Below, piece after piece: positions 1-5,624 of a stretch of DNA of 5,624 bases. Source of the stretch: an uncultured Chlorobiales bacterium (GTDB lineage Bacteria > Bacteroidota > Chlorobiia > Chlorobiales > Chlorobiaceae); assembly GCA_903901395.1 (NCBI GenBank), contig CAIUQW010000174.1, forward strand, positions 1 to 5,624, in the 5' to 3' direction. The first letter of the stretch is position 1. Each line of letters starts with the position of its first letter. The translations under genes and the position numbers were made by a program. Below the pieces are notes generated by a model. The model saw nothing but the letters and a program-made list of their open reading frames with translations. It did not search any database and had not been told where the DNA came from.

Positions 1-2130
1 AGAACCTGCGATGTAATAGGTCATGCGATCTCCTTTTGAAATCTCCATTCCCTGACGCAGCGCGATTTCATAGGTGATCGATTTCGAACGCTTCCCGGAA
101 CGGGCATCAGCGATATACTGATCGAGCGAGGTTTTCAAAGATTCGGTTCTTGAAAACTCGGTGATATCGAGATGATGGTTTATGATTTTCTCACGGTAAC
201 GAACATACAAGTCATGGAGACCCTGGATGTCATCCCTGAGCAGAAGAATAAAGCCTTCCCTGATGAAATCGCGGCCGAATTTTTCACCGCTTCGACTCAC
301 GAAAGATGAGCCTTTCAACTTGAGTTTGTCATGATAATCGAGAAGCACGTAGTTCTTCTTCATGTAGGAGATCATCTTTCTGAAACGACCGTCGAAAGCG
401 ATTCTGATGCCGGATGGCATGGTCGATGAAACCTCCTCGACAAGTCGCCGCTCCTCATCCTCTGAGACAACATGCGACGGCGGGACAAGGAAAATACCAT
501 CGGTATCGACCTCAATCACTTGAGCGCCACGCGATTCGAACTCACGGATCATCGATCTTGCGATCTCCTGCCCCTTGGTGGTGACGCGGTCAGCCTCCTC
601 GAAATCGTTGAAAATGCCACTGCTGAAGCCAAGGTAGCCGTACATGGCGTTGATGATGATCTTGAACGATGATTGCATGGCGTCGAAGTTGTAGGCAAGC
701 GAACGATTACCGGCAGCACTCTCCTCCAGCGCACGTTTTTTGGCGGCAAAGCGCAAATCCCTGAGATCTTTGAGGATGGTCGGAAACGCCTTGAGCGTGT
801 CGGTTTTCGGACAGACACCGAACGAGAGCATGATGGAGGGGTAGAGCGATTCGACGTCGGCATAGACGATCGGGCCGAGTATGCCCTTGATGAAAACCTC
901 GGTAAAGCCGCCGGTATGCTGCTGGCCGATGGAAGGTCTCGGGATAGAGACTTTACGGCGGAGGTATTCACGAATCATGATCGCTTCGATCTTTGCTGCA
1001 GGGCCAAGCCTTGATGTGTTGGCATAACTGTAGGGCACCATGCTGGTCATGCTGAAATTGCTGCCTGAGAGCAGGGCCGCAATTTCACGGGTTTCACGCA
1101 CATCGTCGAGCGCGTATGCAAGCAAGGCTTCGGGATTGTTGTCCCAGGTCGAGGCAATATCCTTGTAACTGATGTACGTCCTGTTCGGAGAGGCAAAACC
1201 GAAAAATTTTGCCACCGCCTTCAGTCCGTAACTCGGCAGAGTACGTTTGGAGGTGTCGTAATTCTGGACAAGGAAGTAGGTGTCAATGACATGCCTTCCG
1301 GGAATATCGAAAAACTGAAAATCAGCCGACCGTTCAGCAAAACGGATTGACGATGGATAGGAACGAGGCATCTGGCCATCGCGGCCGATGGCGAAGCGGA
1401 CACCGTTAAGTTCGCATCGGCGTTGCAGATAGGGAAGATCAAAACCGAAAATATTGTGTCCTTCGATAACATCCGGGTCTTTCTGGCGAATGATGGAAAC
1501 CAGCTCTTCAAGCAACGCTTTTTCGCTTCGACCTTTCGAGTGAATGACATGCTCCCATGATCGATTGTCGCTGAGAGAAACGATGATGACCGGGTCTTCG
1601 CAGATTCCCTTTCTGTTGCCGTCATTTCTTTCTGGCCGGAAATAGGTTTCGATGTCGAGCTGCAAGCGATAAATATCGTCGAAAAGCATACCCTTGAAAA
1701 GGGTTTTGCCGGTCTGCATGAGATACTGGGTGATTGCGTCGCCCTTGCTGTAGGTCAGATGGCTGTTAAAGACAGACCCGCTCTGCGAATCACTGCCCGA
1801 ATCAGACGCGCTGCTGTTGATAAAGTCGAGGGCCGCGCGATAATTTTTCCAGCTTCTAAAGATGGCGAGATAGCTGTAGTAGTTTGCTCCTTCAAGCGGA
1901 ATCAGCCAGAATTTTTCCTTGTCGAAAGGGGTAAAACTGTCAAGCAGTTCGTTGTCAGAAAGAAAGAAGAATGGGAAAAAGGGTTCGTCCCGTCGGGTTA
2001 CGCCATCGGATGATCTGATAAACAGGCGAATCTGTGAGTCATTGAGCTGATAAGCGCCAACAATGTTCTTCTCAGGGTCTTTACCGAAAAGCAATTCATG
2101 ACCGAGGGATAAATCGACAATGTTATTCAT
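1..2130 (-). CDS. polB: Family-B DNA polymerase with 3'-5' exonuclease, partial (C-terminus off the left edge)
   Basis: This is a replicative or repair DNA polymerase of family B (the Pol II/archaeal PolB type). Reading from ATG at 2130 gives 710 uninterrupted codons to the window edge. The exonuclease motifs are all present: Exo I LDIET (D159, E161), Exo II HNIFGFD (N226, D231) and Exo III YALDD (Y339, D343). The polymerase motifs follow in order: motif [10 protein letters not shown] (D425), motif [10 protein letters not shown] (K490, N494, Y497, G498), motif C VDTDG (D542, D544) and KKNY (591-594). The metal-binding aspartates of both active sites are therefore intact. Motif C reads DTDG, as in archaeal PolB, rather than the DTDS of E. 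coli Pol II. Family members are usually about 770-800 aa, so only part of the thumb should be missing. The start is 43 bases past the mnmG stop and has no evident Shine-Dalgarno. No in-frame ATG, GTG or TTG occurs between the two genes, so this start is the best choice. Co-transcription with mnmG is likely but inferred. The family is certain; the exact cellular role is not. Confidence 0.93.
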   Translation of the reverse strand, partial: MNNIVDLSLGHELLFGKDPEKNIVGAYQLNDSQIRLFIRSSDGVTRRDEPFFPFFFLSDNELLDSFTPFDKEKFWLIPLEGANYYSYLAIFRSWKNYRAALDFINSSASDSGSDSQSGSVFNSHLTYSKGDAITQYLMQTGKTLFKGMLFDDIYRLQLDIETYFRPERNDGNRKGICEDPVIIVSLSDNRSWEHVIHSKGRSEKALLEELVSIIRQKDPDVIEGHNIFGFDLPYLQRRCELNGVRFAIGRDGQMPRSYPSSIRFAERSADFQFFDIPGRHVIDTYFLVQNYDTSKRTLPSYGLKAVAKFFGFASPNRTYISYKDIASTWDNNPEALLAYALDDVRETREIAALLSGSNFSMTSMVPYSYANTSRLGPAAKIEAIMIREYLRRKVSIPRPSIGQQHTGGFTEVFIKGILGPIVYADVESLYPSIMLSFGVCPKTDTLKAFPTILKDLRDLRFAAKKRALEESAAGNRSLAYNFDAMQSSFKIIINAMYGYLGFSSGIFNDFEEADRVTTKGQEIARSMIREFESRGAQVIEVDTDGIFLVPPSHVVSEDEERRLVEEVSSTMPSGIRIAFDGRFRKMISYMKKNYVLLDYHDKLKLKGSSFVSRSGEKFGRDFIREGFILLLRDDIQGLHDLYVRYREKIINHHLDITEFSRTESLKTSLDQYIADARSGKRSKSITYEIALRQGMEISKGDRMTYYIAGS

Positions 2131-2154
2131 GGGGCTGAAAACAAGATTTAATAA

Positions 2155-2170
2155 TGTTTCACGTGAAACA
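2155..2170. promoter_or_regulatory. parS: parS centromere-like site (ParB/Spo0J binding), mnmG-polB spacer copy
   Basis: TGTTTCACGTGAAACA is a perfect 16-bp palindrome. It matches the bacterial chromosomal parS consensus TGTTNCACGTGAAACA, established for B. subtilis Spo0J and widely conserved. It lies three bases beyond the mnmG stop codon and 24 bases before the polymerase start, so it fills much of the 43-base spacer. ParB loading here would serve chromosome segregation and SMC recruitment. The site falls between two probably co-transcribed genes. An identical copy sits upstream of mnmG, which makes chance occurrence negligible. Confidence 0.95.
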
Positions 2171-2173
2171 GCG

Positions 2174-4039
2174 TCATCGACCAAGCCTGATCATGAGAAT
2201 CGATACATCAGAGGGTGAGACTCCGAGAATTCTCGATGCTTGTCCGATGGTTGACGGACGGTGTTTCATGAGCTTTTCCCTTCCCTCGCTTGATAGGGAA
2301 TTCAGTGAATCATAGTTGAAATTGTCGGGAATATGCAGGCCATCGAGGCGGGCGATCCTGTCAGCGACGAGCTGTTCGCGTTTGATATAGCCCTCATACT
2401 TTATCTCGATCTGCGCCTGTTCGATAACTCTGGGGTCACTGCATAAATCTCCAGCTACAGAACGCACTGATAATGAGTTATCAAGAATATCTTGAACATC
2501 GATGCCTGGTCGTTTGATTAAACTCAACGCGCTTGCCGGAGATTTGATTTCCTGTAACTCTTTACTTATCAGAAAAGTATTGATCTCCGCAGGCATAACT
2601 TTTGATTTATTAAGCAGATCGACGAACTGCTGGATACGTTCGTTAATCGATTCGGTTCTGTCGAGTGCATCGGAAGACAGCAGGCCACAATCGAACCCAA
2701 ATTTGCGCAGACGAAGATCAGCATTATCATGGCGAAGGATCAGGCGATGTTCAGCCGAAGATGTGAACATGCGATAAGGCTCCTTGGTCTCCTTGGTGAT
2801 CAGGTCATCGACAAGAACGCCAATGTAAGCCTGATCGCGCCCAAGAATCAGCGATTCTTTACCGATGATTTTGCGGACTGCATTTATGCCTGCCATAAGT
2901 CCCTGCGCGGCAGCTTCTTCGTAACCTGATGTACCGTTGATCTGACCGGCAAAAAAGAGGTTTTCAACTGGACGAGTTTCCATTGTCGATCGAATTTGCC
3001 ACGGATGAAAAAAGTCATATTCAATGGCATATCCAGGACGAATCATCTTGACCTCTTCAAGTCCAGGAATCGAGCGAAGTCCTTCTATCTGTACATCTTC
3101 TGGCAGAGAGGTCGAATAACCGTTGACATACATCTCGACGGTATCGACGCCTTCTGGTTCGAGGAAAATATGTTGGCTCGTCTTTTCCGGGAAGCGGTAG
3201 ATTTTGTCCTCTATCGATGGGCAGTACCGCGGGCCAACTCCTTGAACTTTTCCGGTAAAGAGAGGCGAGCGGTCAAATCCGTTTCGCAGAATATCGTGCG
3301 TCTTTTCCGTGGTTTTGGTCAGATAGCAACTGATGAGATTTCTGTCGGCGACGCTTTTTGATGAGAATGAGAACGGTACAGGATCGGTATCTCCCGGTTG
3401 CTCCGTGACCTTCGTATAATCAACGCTTCGTGAGTCGATGCGTGGCGGAGTGCCGGTTTTAAGTCTGCCGAACGAAAAGCCGAGTGACGCAAGCGATTCA
3501 GTCAACCCCTCGACGGGAGGTTCTGACGTGCTGCGACCACCGGGGAAGTGATCCATGCCTATGTGAATAAGTCCGTTCAGAAATGTACCGCAGGCGAGAA
3601 TGGCCGCTTTGGCTTTGATGGCTCTGCCAGAGCGAACGGTTACTGAACTGAATTTTCCTGACGGTGCGGATATGCCGATAACCGTATCCTGTTGAATATC
3701 GATGTTTTTCTCATGCTCGATCACTCTCCTCATGTGGAGGCTGTAGAGCGTTTTGTCTGCCTGTGCTCTTGGTGAATGCATGGCCGCGCCCTTGCTTCGA
3801 TTGAGCATGCGGAACTGAATGCCCGTGGCATCGATGGCCTTGCCCATCTCTCCACCAAGTGCATCGATTTCTCTGGTCATTTGACCTTTCGCCACGCCGC
3901 CAATCGCCGGATTGCAGGACATGCGAGCGACAGCTGACAAATCGGAGGTGATGAGCAGGCAATGAAGCCCGCTTCGAGCAACTGCAAGCGCTGCTTCACA
4001 GCCAGCATGGCCAGCGCCGACAACTATGACATCATACAT
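2174..4039 (-). CDS. mnmG: tRNA uridine-5-carboxymethylaminomethyl modification enzyme MnmG (GidA)
   Basis: MnmG is the FAD-binding partner of the GTPase MnmE. Together they install the (carboxymethyl)aminomethyl group at C5 of wobble uridine (U34) in several cytoplasmic tRNAs, using methylene-tetrahydrofolate and NADH. The 621-aa product is close to the usual length (E. coli about 629 aa). It starts [17 protein letters not shown], with the GxGxxG dinucleotide-binding motif at residues 8-13. It also has [12 protein letters not shown] (42-53, including the conserved Cys42), [10 protein letters not shown] (192-201), [13 protein letters not shown] (267-279, with the second conserved cysteine, Cys273) and [16 protein letters not shown] (365-380). 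The C-terminal MnmE-interacting region carries [10 protein letters not shown] and ends with an [16 protein letters not shown] motif. All hallmark residues are present, so the gene looks functional. No Shine-Dalgarno is visible: parS and an ATCCTTTTTTC tract occupy the bases before the ATG. The start is nevertheless secure, because the conserved N-terminus begins at residue 1. parS sites flank the gene on both sides, and gidA genes are often found near the origin of replication and parAB. Confidence 0.98.
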   Translation of the reverse strand: MYDVIVVGAGHAGCEAALAVARSGLHCLLITSDLSAVARMSCNPAIGGVAKGQMTREIDALGGEMGKAIDATGIQFRMLNRSKGAAMHSPRAQADKTLYSLHMRRVIEHEKNIDIQQDTVIGISAPSGKFSSVTVRSGRAIKAKAAILACGTFLNGLIHIGMDHFPGGRSTSEPPVEGLTESLASLGFSFGRLKTGTPPRIDSRSVDYTKVTEQPGDTDPVPFSFSSKSVADRNLISCYLTKTTEKTHDILRNGFDRSPLFTGKVQGVGPRYCPSIEDKIYRFPEKTSQHIFLEPEGVDTVEMYVNGYSTSLPEDVQIEGLRSIPGLEEVKMIRPGYAIEYDFFHPWQIRSTMETRPVENLFFAGQINGTSGYEEAAAQGLMAGINAVRKIIGKESLILGRDQAYIGVLVDDLITKETKEPYRMFTSSAEHRLILRHDNADLRLRKFGFDCGLLSSDALDRTESINERIQQFVDLLNKSKVMPAEINTFLISKELQEIKSPASALSLIKRPGIDVQDILDNSLSVRSVAGDLCSDPRVIEQAQIEIKYEGYIKREQLVADRIARLDGLHIPDNFNYDSLNSLSSEGREKLMKHRPSTIGQASRILGVSPSDVSILMIRLGR

Positions 4040-4050
4040 GAAAAAAGGAT

Positions 4051-4066
4051 TGTTTCACGTGAAACA
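4051..4066. promoter_or_regulatory. parS: parS centromere-like site (ParB/Spo0J binding), mnmG leader copy
   Basis: This is a second perfect TGTTTCACGTGAAACA palindrome, identical to the copy in the mnmG-polB spacer and offset from it by 1896 bases. Its proximal edge is 11 bases from the mnmG start codon, so it must lie inside the mnmG 5' leader or core promoter. Bound or spreading ParB could affect mnmG transcription as well as nucleate the segregation complex. That regulatory effect is inferred; the binding-site identity rests on an exact consensus match. Confidence 0.95.
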
Positions 4067-4097
4067 TCGGAACAGGACTGCTGAGTAACAACGCAAA

Positions 4098-4156
4098 TGC
4101 ATCCGTAATGCAGATGATGATTGTGCGTTAAATCCAATGCAGATAAAGAGTTGCAT
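4098..4156. repeat. Cluster of ATGCA/TGCAT words upstream of mnmG
   Basis: Four copies of the same 5-bp word, in both orientations, fall within 59 bases: TGCAT at 4098-4102, ATGCA at 4108-4112, ATGCA at 4137-4141 and TGCAT at 4152-4156. The first two form an inverted repeat with a five-base loop (CCGTA). The middle two are part of a 9-bp direct repeat, AATGCAGAT (4107-4115 and 4136-4144), with starts 29 bases apart. The position, just upstream of the mnmG leader parS, would suit a transcription-factor operator. No known regulator was recognised, and part of this could be chance in AT-rich DNA. Confidence 0.3.
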
Positions 4157-4222
4157 TTATACTATTGCGATATCCTGATTAGCTATACCTATCGATGTCA
4201 CGAAATGTGATTACTGTATAAT

Positions 4223-4393
4223 TTATTGTTCCCTAGCTTTACTATGCTTCTTCGTCATGACTTGAATGGCCGTGTTGAGCGAGCGGTGCATGTCATTGCA
4301 GTACGTCATTTCACGGTTACTCAACAGGTTTGCCATGGCGTGCCTGATGATAAGAGCCTCATTATAGTGAAAATTGGTTAAAGAGGTCAACAC
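4223..4393 (-). CDS. Possible small protein of unknown function (56 aa)
   Basis: This minus-strand ORF opens after a TGA at 4412-4414 and ends at TAA 4223-4225. The first possible start is GTG at 4391-4393; TTG at 4388-4390 is an alternative. The product is a short, basic, helix-prone peptide with segments such as NEALIIRHAMANLL and HRSLNTAIQVMTKKH, ending KAREQ. The middle codons favour G or C at the third position, as in the real genes here, which is the only coding hint. No Shine-Dalgarno is visible before either start. I recognise no family. It could be a genuine small gene, the tail of a decayed larger gene, or chance. It has the same orientation as mnmG and lies upstream of it. Confidence 0.28.
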   Translation of the reverse strand: MLTSLTNFHYNEALIIRHAMANLLSNREMTYCNDMHRSLNTAIQVMTKKHSKAREQ

Positions 4394-4511
4394 GGAGTTG
4401 AGAGAATGGCGTCACTGCCAATGTGTGCTCGATTCTCGATGGATGGGTATTCCTAGCTGTGAGTGTATGTTTATGGCGTTGTTCTGGTTTTAATGTGGTC
4501 TCGCCTTATGG

Positions 4512-4820
4512 TCAGATAACTCGGAAAAGGAGTGCCCTACACAAAACACCGTACAAAACAGAGTATAATACACTGCTGTCCGGATAAAGGACGAGTTGAG
4601 TAATCGGTTTTCTTCCTTTTTGAGGATTGCTTAACATCAGAATGTTGATGAGCAGGCCCCAATCCTTGATGATATCAAGCATCATGCGGGTCAAAATCAG
4701 ATGAGTCCCTCTGTATTTGCTCTGGAACTCGTAAAGTGGCCAAATTCTTGTAGTTATTATGTGGAGCAGTGACTTGAGGATTCTTGGGCACGTCCGTGCA
4801 TCATCAGCGTCACGGTACAT
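4512..4820 (-). CDS. Doubtful ORF of unknown function (102 aa), possibly a gene remnant
   Basis: This ORF runs from ATG at 4818-4820 to TGA at 4512-4514. The central part, around residues 33-75 (KYRGTHLILTRMMLDIIKDW and beyond), has balanced composition and hydrophobic periodicity typical of protein. The C-terminal end is a cysteine- and leucine-rich run that looks non-native, as if read from non-coding DNA. Only a weak AGG lies upstream of the start. No family is recognised, and no signal peptide or catalytic motif is visible. The most likely explanations are a degenerate gene or a chance ORF in an otherwise empty interval. It is recorded because it is the longest ORF there and has the same direction as mnmG. 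Confidence 0.2.
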   Translation of the reverse strand: MYRDADDARTCPRILKSLLHIITTRIWPLYEFQSKYRGTHLILTRMMLDIIKDWGLLINILMLSNPQKGRKPITQLVLYPDSSVLYSVLYGVLCRALLFRVI

Positions 4821-4875
4821 CGATGCCTGAAAAGCACTGGTATGCTTGCTGAGCAGTTGGCTGTGAATAGGTACG

Positions 4876-4903
4876 TTGTTAGATTTCTGCCCTGCTCTAT
4901 ATT
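4876..4903 (+). promoter_or_regulatory. Candidate sigma-70-type promoter for the dsrN-like gene
   Basis: A -35-like TTGTTA (4876-4881, 4 of 6 consensus matches) and a -10-like TATATT (4898-4903, 5 of 6) are separated by 16 bases. They point toward the rightward gene and would give a leader of roughly 90 bases. A second, poorer pairing begins at TTGTTC 4929-4934. The prediction is by eye in AT-rich DNA and is therefore tentative. Confidence 0.33.
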
Positions 4904-4985
4904 GAAGAGAGAATTTGCGAAACGCCGTTTGTTCTGCCAGTATATCAGGTTTATTTATCGAGGGAAGAGTTACGCGAAACAGGGG

Positions 4986-4992
4986 AAAGGAG
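4986..4992 (+). promoter_or_regulatory. Shine-Dalgarno of the dsrN-like gene, selecting a TTG start
   Basis: AAAGGAG is a strong anti-16S match and lies 8 bases before TTG at 5001-5003. The first in-frame ATG (5028-5030) is 35 bases away, too far for this ribosome binding site. The site therefore argues for the TTG start, which adds the nine residues (M)SLISIPRL before MISA. Confidence 0.72.
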
Positions 4993-5000
4993 TTGCTGAT

Positions 5001-5624
5001 TTGTCTTTGATTTCGATTCCGAGGCTGATGATTTCAGCTTCGTGGAAAAGCGCCGGGAAAACCACCGTGAGTCTGGGGCTGCTTCGGCTCTTGGCTGAAA
5101 AGGGCCTGCCGGTCTTGAGCTTCAAGAAGGGACCGGACTATATCGATCCGATGTGGCATCGAGTCGCGAGCAGCGGCGAGTGCTACAATCTCGACACCTG
5201 GATGATGGGTGAGCAGGCCTGCCTCGACATCTTCGCCAGAGAGTGCGCCCGGAGGCCGGGAAGCGTCGCGCTGATCGAGGGTAACCACGGCCTGCACGAC
5301 GGCCTCGACATGGCGGGCGCGGACAGCAGTGCCGGGCTGGCCGCATTGCTCGACGCGCCGGTGCTGCTCGTCATCGACAGCCGCCGCATGAATCGCGGCG
5401 TGGCGGCGCAGGTGCTCGGCCTCCAGGCGATGCCGCCGAAGGTCAGAATCGCCGGGGTGATCCTGAACCATGTCGCCAGTTCGCGGCAGGAGTCAAAGCA
5501 GCGCCAGGCCATCGAAACCTTCTGCAACGTGCCGGTACTCGGTGCGATTCCGTCCGACAGGACGCTGCTCTTGCCCGAACGCCACCTCGGTCTCGTGACG
5601 GTCGGCGAGGCGTCGGATGCCGAA
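5001..5624 (+). CDS. dsrN: DsrN-like siroheme amidase (CbiA/CobB-family a,c-diamide synthase), partial N-terminal half
   Basis: This is a glutamine-dependent, ATP-using amidotransferase of the cobyrinate a,c-diamide synthase superfamily. DsrN is thought to amidate siroheme to siro(heme)amide for dissimilatory sulfite reductase in sulfur oxidisers. The 208 codons visible cover the N-terminal nucleotide-binding domain. It contains a P-loop, ISASWKSAGKTT (11-22, Lys20), the family signature FKKGPDYIDPMW (41-52), NLDTW (63-67), EGNHGLHDG (93-101) and a Rossmann-like strand with APVLLVID. The C-terminal glutamine amidotransferase domain lies beyond the window edge. CbiA enzymes usually read FKVGPDYIDP and EGVMGLFDG. 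The KKGPDYIDPMW and EGNxGLxDG versions are what I associate with DsrN, which also heads the dsr cluster in green sulfur bacteria. Cobalamin CbiA remains the alternative, although no B12 riboswitch is seen upstream. TTG is chosen as start because AAAGGAG sits 8 bases before it; ATG at 5028 is the fallback. GC content is far above that of mnmG (44 of 60 bases in 5281-5340). The superfamily is near-certain; the DsrN assignment is probable. Confidence 0.8.
   Translation, partial: MSLISIPRLMISASWKSAGKTTVSLGLLRLLAEKGLPVLSFKKGPDYIDPMWHRVASSGECYNLDTWMMGEQACLDIFARECARRPGSVALIEGNHGLHDGLDMAGADSSAGLAALLDAPVLLVIDSRRMNRGVAAQVLGLQAMPPKVRIAGVILNHVASSRQESKQRQAIETFCNVPVLGAIPSDRTLLLPERHLGLVTVGEASDAE

Larger units (their letters stand above)
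4067..4985. other. Gene-poor divergent interval between mnmG and the dsrN-like gene
   Basis: About 920 bases separate the leftward mnmG leader from the rightward dsrN-like gene. The stretch is AT-rich in places: bases 4141-4200 contain 20 G or C out of 60. I see no tRNA or rRNA, no convincing terminator hairpin, no insertion-sequence ends, no cobalamin riboswitch (B12 box) and no perfect DnaA box. It holds the ATGCA-word cluster near mnmG, two weak minus-strand ORFs, a pair of ACAAAACA direct repeats (4541-4548 and 4553-4560) just before a TATAAT word (4564-4569), and a candidate promoter for the rightward gene. It may be regulatory DNA plus decayed coding sequence. Confidence 0.6.

Noticed and set aside
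472..2013. Plus- and minus-strand ORFs of 66-140 aa lying inside the polymerase gene
   Set aside because: The opposite or shifted frame encodes an unbroken family-B polymerase with every catalytic motif, so these are shadow ORFs.
2502..3962. ORFs overlapping mnmG on both strands
   Set aside because: They lie entirely within a complete, motif-verified MnmG frame and have no recognisable content.
4198..4210. TCAC-GAAAT-GTGA dyad as a CRP/FNR-like operator
   Set aside because: The arms are only four bases and in the opposite orientation to the CRP half-sites. It is too weak to call.
4244..4381. Plus-strand 45-aa ORF starting at ATG 4244
   Set aside because: It is antisense to the somewhat more protein-like minus-strand ORF, has no Shine-Dalgarno, and reads like a complement artefact.
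4270..4395. Nine-bp inverted repeat CCGTGTTGA / TCAACACGG (4270-4278 and 4387-4395)
   Set aside because: The arms are 108 bases apart and do not extend. About one such 9-bp pair is expected by chance in 900 bases, so this is no evidence for a mobile element.
4410..4420. CACTGCCA-containing segment as part of a cobalamin riboswitch for the CbiA-like gene
   Set aside because: It lacks a B12 box and the conserved pairing elements, and it is about 590 bases from the start codon.
4067..4985. Possible oriC with DnaA boxes
   Set aside because: Only degenerate matches were found, for example TGTGAATAG at 4862-4870 (one mismatch to TGTGNAWAA) and TGTGCGTTA at 4122-4130 (two). There is no cluster of perfect boxes, so the parS sites imply origin proximity but not an origin here.
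5034..5527. Three minus-strand ORFs of 74-145 aa opposite the dsrN-like gene
   Set aside because: They are arginine-, alanine- or proline-rich translations of the antisense of GC-rich coding DNA. The plus-strand frame carries the family motifs.

Overview
The window looks like a chromosomal segment from a green sulfur bacterium (Chlorobiales). This is an inference from three things: a bacterial family-B DNA polymerase, an MnmG of the Bacteroidota/Chlorobi type, and an amidase-like gene that fits DsrN better than the cobalamin enzyme CbiA. In green sulfur bacteria dsrN is the usual first gene of the dissimilatory sulfite reductase (dsr) cluster. No 16S rRNA or other definitive marker is present.

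Layout. The left part (1-4039) is on the minus strand. mnmG (4039 to 2174, complete, 621 aa) is followed 43 bases later by a family-B DNA polymerase (2130 to 1). The polymerase is open at the left edge, with 710 codons visible, and is the largest coding region of the window. Two identical, perfect 16-bp parS palindromes (TGTTTCACGTGAAACA) bracket mnmG. One lies in the mnmG-polymerase spacer (2155-2170) and the other directly upstream of the mnmG start codon (4051-4066). They are the canonical ParB/Spo0J binding sequence, so this is probably an origin-proximal chromosome-segregation locus.

The middle part (4067-4985) is an AT-richer stretch of about 920 bases with no recognisable gene. It holds a cluster of ATGCA/TGCAT words upstream of mnmG and two weak minus-strand ORFs (56 and 102 aa) that may be small genes, gene remnants or chance. 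No tRNA, rRNA, CRISPR or insertion-sequence ends were recognised there.

The right part (5001-5624) is on the plus strand. It is the N-terminal half of a CbiA/CobB-superfamily amidotransferase, best called DsrN (siroheme amidation). It starts at a TTG with a clear Shine-Dalgarno and runs off the right edge. Its GC content is much higher than that of the rest of the window.

How the parts relate: mnmG and polB probably form one leftward unit punctuated by parS sites. The dsrN-like gene starts a separate rightward unit, probably the sulfur-oxidation cluster, with the gene-poor interval as the divergent intergenic region.
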